From: Helicobacteraceae bacterium | GTDB lineage: Bacteria > Campylobacterota > Campylobacteria > Campylobacterales > Sulfurimonadaceae | Direction: 5' to 3' | Assembly (NCBI GenBank): GCA_027056525.1 | Contig: JALUKO010000068.1 | Location: 1-14,766 of the forward strand | Length of the DNA stretch: 14,766 nt | Shown: positions 1-6,201 of the stretch, one piece after another | Position numbering within the stretch: position 1 is the stretch's first letter | Layout of the letters: the number at the start of each line of letters is the position of its first letter | The notes under the pieces: generated by a model | The model's input: only the letters and a program-made list of their open reading frames with translations | Told to the model about the DNA's origin: nothing | The model's database searches: none | Position numbers and translations under genes: made by a program

Positions 1-52
1 CTAATTTTTCTATGTTAAACTATTTGAAAATTTACTTATATGGATTGTAATT

Positions 53-1021
53 ATGTTTCATGTAATTTTGCAAAATATAGATCTGATTGAGAACAATCAA
101 GATAAAATCTTAGATTCATGGATGCACAATGAAATTGTCAATCAGACACTGAGAAAAAACGGTTTTGAGATAACTTTTTTCAAAGAGAAGTTTGCTTGTA
201 AAGTTTTAGAGTTTGCAATCAGCGTAGTTAAATCTGAAAATAAACTTGGAAGCTGCCCGGTTATAGGGGTCATGTTACTTTTATTTAAAAAGAAAAATAT
301 TCCTCTCTCAGATATTTTTATGATCTGCGTTCATCTTAAAAATACACTTTTAAGCTTTATGCGCAAAGAATCACTTTTAAATGAAGGTATGATCGAAGAG
401 ATTGCTTTGCTGATGGATTATAATTTTAAAGGGGTGATTGATGATTATGTCGCGTTATATTATAAAGATACACGAATACCCTCAAAGATCAGTGCAAAAA
501 AAGAGAAAAAGGAAGAACAAACTGATACTGACAATACTCTAGTTTCAAATACACTCCAAACAACATCTGCACAAGATTATCTTCAAGAAGTAGATATCGA
601 CATGGGAATTATCCAAGAACTTGATGAACTTGAATCAGATACTCTAGATGCAATTGATTCAGAAAAAGAGATAACTCAAAACTCTCTTTTAGAGTCTGCC
701 AATCTGTTTGAAAAATACGCAAAAGTTTTAAACATGATGTATGAGTTTGATGAGCTATCATACACTTTGACAATACTTAAAGATCTTCTCACTACAACAG
801 CTCTGGAAACTATTGATAAGAGTATGCTAAACATGATCTCTGTCTATTTAAAGGCAATTATCAGTGATCTTCAAAGTTGGAGGATGGGTATATTTATTAC
901 TCACGAAGTTGAAGATATTCACTATCTTGATAAAACCCTGATGAGCAGTATTGCGCAGCTTGAAGTGCTACTACTACCCAAAGAAGAGTGTAGTGATGAA
1001 GATGAGATAGAGTTTTTTTAA
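53..1021 (+). CDS. Helical signalling-type protein of unknown function (two Campylobacterota sensory-like modules)
   Basis: The 322-aa product has no signal peptide or membrane segment and should be cytoplasmic. Residues 1-140 are a helical domain with a CPVI motif (68-71) and hydrophobic helices around it. Residues 145-215 are a charged, low-complexity linker. Residues 216-308 are a second helical module with SWRM (275-278) and DIHYLD (288-293), and the tail is acidic. From memory, both modules resemble segments attached to histidine kinases, response regulators and GGDEF proteins in Sulfurimonas-like bacteria, the first resembling RsbRD-type N-terminal sensor domains; this is recognition by eye, not a search. 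No kinase, receiver, GGDEF, EAL or methyl-accepting motif is visible, so if it signals it does so by protein contacts or ligand binding. ATG 53 is the only in-frame ATG before the body of the protein; its ribosome site is weak (GGA at 42-44). It converges on aroG. Confidence 0.8.
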   Translation: MFHVILQNIDLIENNQDKILDSWMHNEIVNQTLRKNGFEITFFKEKFACKVLEFAISVVKSENKLGSCPVIGVMLLLFKKKNIPLSDIFMICVHLKNTLLSFMRKESLLNEGMIEEIALLMDYNFKGVIDDYVALYYKDTRIPSKISAKKEKKEEQTDTDNTLVSNTLQTTSAQDYLQEVDIDMGIIQELDELESDTLDAIDSEKEITQNSLLESANLFEKYAKVLNMMYEFDELSYTLTILKDLLTTTALETIDKSMLNMISVYLKAIISDLQSWRMGIFITHEVEDIHYLDKTLMSSIAQLEVLLLPKEECSDEDEIEFF

Positions 1022-1030
1022 ACTCTATCT
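1005..1030. terminator. Bidirectional hairpin spanning both stop codons of the convergent pair
   Basis: An 11-bp perfect stem (1005-1015 with 1020-1030) closes a TTTT loop (1016-1019). The left arm is AGATAGAGTTT and the right arm is its exact complement. The TAA of the upstream + strand gene (1019-1021) and the TAG of aroG (complement of 1025-1027) both lie inside it. The downstream side on the + strand is T-rich (TTTGTGCTTCTTTT), and the far side read on the - strand is TC-rich rather than a clean U-tract. It is best read as a shared intrinsic terminator for both genes, stronger for the + direction. Confidence 0.75.
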
Positions 1031-2374
1031 TTGTGCTTCTTTTAAAGAGTCTGCAATTAAAAATGCAAGTTCTAACGCCTGGTCTGCATTTAAACGCGGA
1101 TCACAATGTGTATGATAACGTGAGCTTAGATCTTCTTCTGTTACGGTAAATGTTCCACCTATGCACTCTGTTACATTTTTACCTGTCATTTCAAGATGAA
1201 CTCCACCGCCAAACGTTCCCTCTGCACGATGTACTTGGAAGAACTGTTTCATTTCTCTAAGAATTGCATCGACAGGACGGGTTTTATAGTTGTTTGAAGA
1301 TTTTATGGTATTGCCGTGCATCGGATCACACGACCATACAACTTTCATACCTTCACGCTCAATAGCTCGGATCAGTTTTGGCATCCCCTCACCCACTTTA
1401 TCTGCACCCATTCTCACAATAATATTTAAACGTCCGGCTTCATTATCAGGATTTAAAGTTTGAACAAGTCTTACAAGATCCTCAGGATCCATCGTTGGGC
1501 CTGCTTTTACACCAATAGGATTTTTTACACCACGTAAGAACTCAACATGTGCACCATCGAGTTGACGTGTTCTGTCACCTATCCATAGCATATGAGCAGA
1601 TGTATCATACCAATCACCTGTGATAGAGTCTTTTCTTGTAAATGCTTCTTCATACGGAAGTAGCAATGCTTCATGTGATGTATAAAAATCTGTTTCACGC
1701 AAAGTTCTATATGTTTTAGAAGTCACACCACACGCTTCCATGAAAGTCAGTGAGCGGTCTATATCTTCTGCAAGTTTCTCATATTTTTTACTCACTTCAC
1801 TTTGATGTGCAAAATCGAGTGTCCATTTATGAACCTGATGTAGATCAGCTAAACCCCCCGATGCAAATGCACGAAGCAAATTTTGCGTAGCAGCTGCCTG
1901 ATTATAAGCTTTTATCATGCGCTCAGGATCGGGAACACGTGCTTCTTTTGTAAATTCAACGCCATTGATGATATCGCCACGATACGAATCAAGTGTCACA
2001 TCACCCAAAGTTTCAGTATTGCTTGAGCGTGGTTTTGCAAATTGACCGCCCAAACGACCAACCTTAACAACAGGAAGTCCTCCGGCATAGGTCATCACCA
2101 CAGCCATCTGCATAAGTGCCTTGAAAGTATCGCGAATATTATCAGCATGAAATTCACTAAAACTCTCAGCACAATCCCCACCTTGAAGCAAAAATGCACG
2201 CCCCTGTGCAACATTGCCCAGTTGATTTTTAAGTGTGCGTGCTTCTCCTGCAAAAACAAGTGGAGGATAGTTTTTCAACTCCGAAAGAACACTATTGAGC
2301 TTTTCTTTGTTAGGATAAGTTGGTTGTTGTAAAATTGGTTTTTCTCTCCAACTTGTTGGACTCCAAATACTCAT
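1025..2374 (-). CDS. aroG: Class II 3-deoxy-D-arabino-heptulosonate 7-phosphate (DAHP) synthase
   Basis: This enzyme condenses phosphoenolpyruvate with erythrose 4-phosphate, the first step of the shikimate pathway (EC 2.5.1.54), in the cytoplasm. The 449-aa protein is the plant/actinobacterial class II type, unrelated in sequence to E. coli AroF/G/H. GGDCAESF (65-72), KVGRLGGQFAKPRS (104-117), KAGPTMDPEDL (290-300) and the SCDPMHGNT block (348-356) are all present. Metal ligands expected from the M. tuberculosis enzyme align as C68, H353, E395 and D425, with nearly the same spacing, so it should be active. The cysteine is about 19 residues nearer the N-terminus than in the M. tuberculosis enzyme, so the extension that carries part of its allosteric control looks shortened. 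ATG at 2374 has an AAGG site (complement of 2382-2385) 7 nt upstream. No clear operator or leader peptide is visible. The gene name varies among annotations (aroF/aroG/aroH). Confidence 0.95.
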   Translation of the reverse strand: MSIWSPTSWREKPILQQPTYPNKEKLNSVLSELKNYPPLVFAGEARTLKNQLGNVAQGRAFLLQGGDCAESFSEFHADNIRDTFKALMQMAVVMTYAGGLPVVKVGRLGGQFAKPRSSNTETLGDVTLDSYRGDIINGVEFTKEARVPDPERMIKAYNQAAATQNLLRAFASGGLADLHQVHKWTLDFAHQSEVSKKYEKLAEDIDRSLTFMEACGVTSKTYRTLRETDFYTSHEALLLPYEEAFTRKDSITGDWYDTSAHMLWIGDRTRQLDGAHVEFLRGVKNPIGVKAGPTMDPEDLVRLVQTLNPDNEAGRLNIIVRMGADKVGEGMPKLIRAIEREGMKVVWSCDPMHGNTIKSSNNYKTRPVDAILREMKQFFQVHRAEGTFGGGVHLEMTGKNVTECIGGTFTVTEEDLSSRYHTHCDPRLNADQALELAFLIADSLKEAQR

Positions 2375-2451
2375 AATAAAACCTTAATATATATAATTTT
2401 CAGAATTTTACATAAATATACCTAAAACTGCTCTGATTAAGCACAAATATC

Positions 2452-2483
2452 TTAAAGATCTTCTATCCCTTTCTTATCTTTAA
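2452..2483. repeat. 8-bp inverted repeat in the divergent aroG/dgc region
   Basis: TTAAAGAT (2452-2459) and ATCTTTAA (2476-2483) form a perfect 8-bp inverted repeat separated by 16 bp. It lies between the divergently transcribed aroG and diguanylate cyclase genes, 33 bp upstream of the dgc -10 box. A separate 10-bp palindrome, AAAAGCTTTT, follows at 2491-2500. The spacing suits a dimeric regulator binding about two turns apart, but AT-rich DNA gives such repeats by chance, and the identity of any regulator is unknown. The rest of the 176-bp gap holds AT-rich promoter-like sequence and nothing else that I can support. Confidence 0.4.
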
Positions 2484-2493
2484 AACCTGCAAA

Positions 2494-2522
2494 AGCTTTT
2501 TTTATGCTTAAATATGTATAAT
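2494..2522 (+). promoter_or_regulatory. Promoter for the dgc-cvpA-fur-lysS cluster
   Basis: A perfect TATAAT at 2517-2522 is preceded by TG (2515-2516). The -35 region near 2494-2499 is T-rich with no consensus hexamer, as is common for Campylobacterota sigma-70 promoters. Transcription would begin near 2529, upstream of the AGGAA ribosome site (2538-2542) and the ATG at 2551. This placement also argues against translation starting at the in-frame ATG at 2521, which lies inside the -10 box. Confidence 0.6.
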
Positions 2523-2550
2523 GACGAAATATTTTTTAGGAAGTCACACC

Positions 2551-3474
2551 ATGCAAAATGATGATTTAAGATCTCTTGTAAATAGCATATGTAACAATTT
2601 ACTTGAACAGGTAGATGCGCATGAAGATACAACAAAAGAGCAGATTGTAAGCTATTTACGAGAATCTGCCAATATTATCTCAAGTATCAAACACAGTGAT
2701 GTTACTTCTATAAACAATGCAAAACTGGTATTTTCCGATGCATATAAAGATATTGCCAAAGCAAGTTTAGTTTCCTATGAAAACACAAATGGGAAGTTTG
2801 AAGAGCTTGCACGTATGCATGGACAAACGCTCAAGCAGTGCATCGAAAAACAGAGCGATCTTCCAAGTATTGCAAAAACGCTCGATAAGATTCAGACTCA
2901 TATGCTTGATGAGATAAAAAAAGCAAATGAGATCATCGCACAACTTACAAAACAGGTAAAAACCTTAGAAGTCAAATCAAACATTGATTCACTTACTAAA
3001 GTTTTTAACAGACGTGCCCTTACAAGCTACCTTAACGACATATGTAGTAAAAAAACTACCCCTGAGGATTTTCATCTGCTTGTGATAGATATTGATGATT
3101 TTAAAAAAATCAATGATAAACATGGACATGTAGCAGGAGATAAGGTGTTAATCTTTATAGCTAACATCATGCGAAAGACTCTAAGAGACGGAGACAAGAT
3201 CTTTAGGTATGGCGGTGAAGAGTTTGTTGTGATCTTAAACCGTATCAATACTAAAGACTGCCTTCGCATCACCCAAAGACTTCTCAAAATAGTCAGCGAA
3301 AACAAACTAATCTACAAAAATGAGAGTCTCAATGTAACAATGAGCGCAGGGAGCACTTTTTTAGTTGATACAGACACCCCTGACTCACTCATAGCCAGAG
3401 CTGATACAGCTTTATACAAAGCTAAAAAGAATGGCAAAAATCAAATTTTTTCGGAAAATGCACATGGAATTTAA
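2551..3474 (+). CDS. Diguanylate cyclase (GGDEF domain) with helical N-terminal domain
   Basis: This should make cyclic di-GMP from two GTP. The 307-aa protein has an all-helical, probably coiled-coil N-terminal region (1-140) with no membrane segment, so it is cytoplasmic. The GGDEF domain follows from about 141: DSLTKVFNRR (146-155), metal-binding D180/D182, the active-site GGEEF (221-225), and AKKNGKNQI (291-299). The RDGD at 212-215 lies exactly five residues before GGEEF, the classic RxxD inhibitory site, so product feedback is expected. No PAS, receiver or GAF sensor is recognisable; the N-terminal helices presumably mediate dimerisation or sensing. The start at 2551 is chosen because AGGAA (2538-2542) sits 8 nt upstream; the in-frame ATG at 2521 lies in the -10 box. 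The 3' end overlaps cvpA by 11 bp, implying translational coupling. Confidence 0.93.
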   Translation: MQNDDLRSLVNSICNNLLEQVDAHEDTTKEQIVSYLRESANIISSIKHSDVTSINNAKLVFSDAYKDIAKASLVSYENTNGKFEELARMHGQTLKQCIEKQSDLPSIAKTLDKIQTHMLDEIKKANEIIAQLTKQVKTLEVKSNIDSLTKVFNRRALTSYLNDICSKKTTPEDFHLLVIDIDDFKKINDKHGHVAGDKVLIFIANIMRKTLRDGDKIFRYGGEEFVVILNRINTKDCLRITQRLLKIVSENKLIYKNESLNVTMSAGSTFLVDTDTPDSLIARADTALYKAKKNGKNQIFSENAHGI

Positions 3475-4129
3475 TTACTTCGACATCGTAGCTTCAATCA
3501 TAATCTTACTTTTAGGCTTAAAAGGGATTATCAATGGTTTTTTTAAAGAGGTCTTTGGCCTCATAGGTATTATCGGTGGTATTTTTATTGCCTCACGTGT
3601 GGGAGATGAAGTTGGACAATACCTAAGTGAGCTTATATTTAAGTTTGACAGCAATGCCGCTATCAGTTTCACAGGTTTTTTAGCCACATTAGCCCTCTTT
3701 TGGCTTTTTATGATCGCTGTAGGCTTTGGCTTTAAAAAGCTCTCTTCCATGAGTGGGCTCGGACCTGTTGATAAGATACTCGGTTTCATATTTGGTGCGG
3801 GTAAATTCTTTTTAATCGCAGCGGTTATTGCCTATGCAATGTACAATATCAAAGCTATCAGAACAACCATAGATGAAAGTATGGGTAACAGCATTTTATT
3901 CCCAATTCTTGTAGAAACCGGCGGCTATATCATGAAACTTGATCCTGTAGAGACCTCCACGGAGCTTAATTCAACCATGAGTAAGAGTGCTGCAGCTATG
4001 CAAAATAAGATCAACGAGACTATCAACAATTCAACACTTAAGATAGTTGAAGAAGCAAAACAGAAGATCAAACAAAGTATGCCCGATATCACCCAAGAGA
4101 TAAATGTCACACGAGAGGAGAGTCAGTAA
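3464..4129 (+). CDS. cvpA: CvpA-family inner-membrane protein
   Basis: The 221-aa product belongs to the CvpA (colicin V production) family of inner-membrane proteins; the molecular role is still unclear, with links to envelope stress resistance in other bacteria. Four hydrophobic segments are visible at about 7-19, 29-43, 66-89 and 106-127. The family signature is clear at the start: FDIV (6-9), then the KGIINGFFKE stretch (20-29). After residue 160 the protein becomes a soluble, helical, Lys/Glu/Asn-rich tail. The start at 3464 is preferred because GGAAAA (3453-3458) lies 5 nt upstream and the family motif begins at once; upstream in-frame ATGs at 3431 and 3458 would add a basic extension. 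The gene overlaps dgc by 11 bp and ends 1 bp before fur. A cvpA homologue sits directly before fur in Campylobacter jejuni too, from memory. Confidence 0.88.
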   Translation: MEFNYFDIVASIIILLLGLKGIINGFFKEVFGLIGIIGGIFIASRVGDEVGQYLSELIFKFDSNAAISFTGFLATLALFWLFMIAVGFGFKKLSSMSGLGPVDKILGFIFGAGKFFLIAAVIAYAMYNIKAIRTTIDESMGNSILFPILVETGGYIMKLDPVETSTELNSTMSKSAAAMQNKINETINNSTLKIVEEAKQKIKQSMPDITQEINVTREESQ

Positions 4130-4130
4130 A

Positions 4131-4610
4131 ATGCCTGATATAACGACTGATTTTAACGCCAGAACAGTTGAGTATAAACAACTTTTAAGCGATTTTAAAT
4201 CGCTTCTTAAAAAGAATAATTTAAAATTTACCATACAAAGAGAAGTGATTTTAGAAACACTTTACAACTCAGATGAACACCTCACTCCAGAGTCTCTTCA
4301 TCATCTCATTCAAGAGAAATATCCTGATCTTAAAACAGGTATCGCTACAGTGTACAGAACACTTGCTCTTTTGGAAGACTCAAGTATGGTCACCTCCCTC
4401 TCTTTTGGTGCTCAAGGGAAAAAGTATGAGCTTGGTGCAAAAAACCACCACGACCATATGATATGTACAGAGTGTGGCAATATCACAGAATTCGTTGATG
4501 AGCAGATTGAAGAGAGACAACACAAAATCGCAGATGAGCTCGGTTTTAAGATGAGTGACCACTCCATGCAGATATATGGTGTTTGTAAGAAATGTCAAAC
4601 AAAACAATAA
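4131..4610 (+). CDS. fur: Ferric uptake regulator Fur
   Basis: Fur is a homodimeric, metal-dependent DNA-binding regulator of iron homeostasis. The 159-aa protein closely resembles Campylobacter jejuni Fur: an N-terminal extension, a winged helix (about 20-100, with FTIQREVIL at 33-41 and GIATVYRTL at 70-78) and a C-terminal metal and dimer domain. HHDHMIC (106-112) marks the metal site. C112/C115 and C152/C155 form the two CxxC pairs of the structural zinc site, so this is a full Fur rather than a PerR or Zur lacking one. ATG 4131 has GAGGAG (4115-4120) upstream and lies 1 bp after the cvpA stop; a longer reading from 4104 would overlap cvpA. No promoter or obvious Fur box is seen immediately upstream, so it is probably transcribed from the dgc or a cvpA-internal promoter, as I recall being the case for upstream promoters in C. 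jejuni. Confidence 0.95.
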   Translation: MPDITTDFNARTVEYKQLLSDFKSLLKKNNLKFTIQREVILETLYNSDEHLTPESLHHLIQEKYPDLKTGIATVYRTLALLEDSSMVTSLSFGAQGKKYELGAKNHHDHMICTECGNITEFVDEQIEERQHKIADELGFKMSDHSMQIYGVCKKCQTKQ

Positions 4611-4626
4611 AATGAAGGAACTATAA

Positions 4627-6138
4627 TTGGCTTTTGAAAATAAATTTATACAACAAAGAATTGAAAAAGCAGAGCTTCTGAGAAAAGAGGGGATCAACCC
4701 TTATTCCAATGACTCTCAAAGAAATACAACAATAGAAAAATACTTAAATGTAAACTCAGATATTGAAGAAAAAGAGGACAAACGTGATGAAAATCGTCAC
4801 TATATAGTGAGTGGGCGTATCAAACTCTTTAGAATCATGGGTAAAGCCAGCTTCATCAAGATAGAAGATGAAAGCGGTATGTTACAAATCTATGTTGCAC
4901 GTGACAATCTACCTGAAGGCTTCTATAACAATACTTTTAAAAAGAACATAGAGGTTGGTGATATAGTAGAAGTGAGTGGCTACCCTTTTGTAACCGGCAA
5001 GGGGGAGCTTTCACTTCATGCCAATAACGTAAAACTTTTAACAAAAGCGATTGCTCCTCTTCCGGAAAAATTTCATGGTGTTACAGACAAAGAGATCCGT
5101 TACAGAAAAAGATATCTTGATCTTATTATGAATTCAGAAGTGAGAAAAACATTTCAGATACGCTCTCGTGTTATATCGCTTACGAGACGTTTTTTCGAGG
5201 ACAAGGGATTCTTGGAAGTTGAAACACCTATGATGCACCCTATTGCGGGTGGAGCAAATGCAAAACCATTTGTTACACACCATAATGCTTTGGGAATTGA
5301 CAGATATTTAAGAATCGCTCCCGAGCTTTACCTCAAACGTCTTATAGTGGGTGGATTTGAAGCTGTTTTTGAGATCAACCGTAACTTTAGAAATGAGGGG
5401 ATGGATGCTACGCACAACCCTGAATTTACTTCTATTGAGTTCTACTGGGCATATAAAACATATAAAGATCTTATAGAGATCACAAAAGAATATTTCCAAT
5501 ACCTTTTTGGGCATCTCAATCTCCCTGTGTTGCTCCCATATGGCGACTTGGAAGTAAATTTTGAAAACTTCCAAGAGATTCCTCTCATTAAATCGCTCAG
5601 CACTATCGGTGGTGTGCCTGAAGAGATCGTAAACGACAAAGAAAAAATCATAGAGTTTTTAAGCACTCAAAACATCACTATCAAGCCTGGTATGAACCTT
5701 GGACAGCTTCAAGGGGAACTTTTTGACGAATTTGTTGAAGAAAAACTGATTGACCCGACTTTCATCACTGAGTACCCTGTAGAGATCTCACCTCTAGCAA
5801 GAAGAAATGATGAAAACCCTGCTATCACTGAAAGGTTTGAGCTTTTTATTGCCGGTCGTGAGATCGCCAATGCATTCTCGGAGTTAAATGACCCACTGGA
5901 TCAATATGAAAGATTTAAAGGGCAAGTCGATGCAAAAGAAGCAGGAGATGACGAAGCGCATGAGATGGATGAAGATTTCATAGATGCTCTCAGCTATGGA
6001 ATGGCTCCAACTGCAGGACAGGGCATAGGGATAGACAGACTTGTTATGCTTCTTACAAATGAACACAGCATACGTGATGTACTACTGTTCCCGGCGATGA
6101 AACCTCTACACAACGAAGAAAAAAATCTCGAAGAATAA
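4627..6138 (+). CDS. lysS: Lysyl-tRNA synthetase, class II
   Basis: The enzyme charges tRNA-Lys with lysine in the cytoplasm (EC 6.1.1.6). At 503 aa it has the usual length. An OB-fold anticodon-binding domain spans about 58-145 (VSGRIKLFRIMGKASF at 61-76). The catalytic domain contains motif 1 (about 186-205, VETPMMHPIAGGANAKPF), motif 2 (FRNEGMDATHNPEFTSIEF, 254-272, carrying the ATP-binding arginine) and motif 3 (GIGIDRLVMLLTN, 466-478). The start is TTG at 4627, with AAGGAA (4615-4620) 6 nt upstream; no competing ATG restores the N-terminus. It follows fur by 16 bp, so fur and lysS are presumably cotranscribed, as in related genera. There is no sign of truncation. Confidence 0.97.
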   Translation: MAFENKFIQQRIEKAELLRKEGINPYSNDSQRNTTIEKYLNVNSDIEEKEDKRDENRHYIVSGRIKLFRIMGKASFIKIEDESGMLQIYVARDNLPEGFYNNTFKKNIEVGDIVEVSGYPFVTGKGELSLHANNVKLLTKAIAPLPEKFHGVTDKEIRYRKRYLDLIMNSEVRKTFQIRSRVISLTRRFFEDKGFLEVETPMMHPIAGGANAKPFVTHHNALGIDRYLRIAPELYLKRLIVGGFEAVFEINRNFRNEGMDATHNPEFTSIEFYWAYKTYKDLIEITKEYFQYLFGHLNLPVLLPYGDLEVNFENFQEIPLIKSLSTIGGVPEEIVNDKEKIIEFLSTQNITIKPGMNLGQLQGELFDEFVEEKLIDPTFITEYPVEISPLARRNDENPAITERFELFIAGREIANAFSELNDPLDQYERFKGQVDAKEAGDDEAHEMDEDFIDALSYGMAPTAGQGIGIDRLVMLLTNEHSIRDVLLFPAMKPLHNEEKNLEE

Positions 6139-6151
6139 TTCTATTTATTAT

Positions 6152-6181
6152 GGGAGCTGGCCACGAAACGGCAGAGCTCTC
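6152..6181 (+). other. GC-rich hairpin between lysS and the lipoprotein gene
   Basis: In this 63-bp AT-rich gap, GGGAGCT (6152-6158) pairs with AGCTCTC (6175-6181), seven pairs with one G-U. An inner GCC/GGC stem (6160-6162 with 6170-6172 by position in the loop) can extend it. There is no U-tract after it, so it is not a standard intrinsic terminator; it could slow polymerase, stabilise the 3' end of the lysS message, or be a 5' leader structure of the lipoprotein message, whose AAAGG ribosome site lies 9 nt further on. A possible -10, TATTAT, lies at 6146-6151 but has no matching -35. Confidence 0.4.
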
Positions 6182-6201
6182 ACTCATATAAAAGGTTATA
6201 A

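Noticed and set aside
2042..2332. 96-codon open frame on the + strand inside aroG
   Set aside because: Antisense to a conserved enzyme, low-complexity translation, no recognisable family.
2521..2550. Upstream ATG that would extend the diguanylate cyclase by 10 residues
   Set aside because: The ATG overlaps the TATAAT -10 box, and a strong AGGAA site is correctly placed for ATG 2551.
6152..6181. Considered as a tRNA fragment or intrinsic terminator because it is GC-rich
   Set aside because: Too short for a tRNA, with no acceptor or T-arm features, and no U-tract follows the stem; recorded only as a hairpin.
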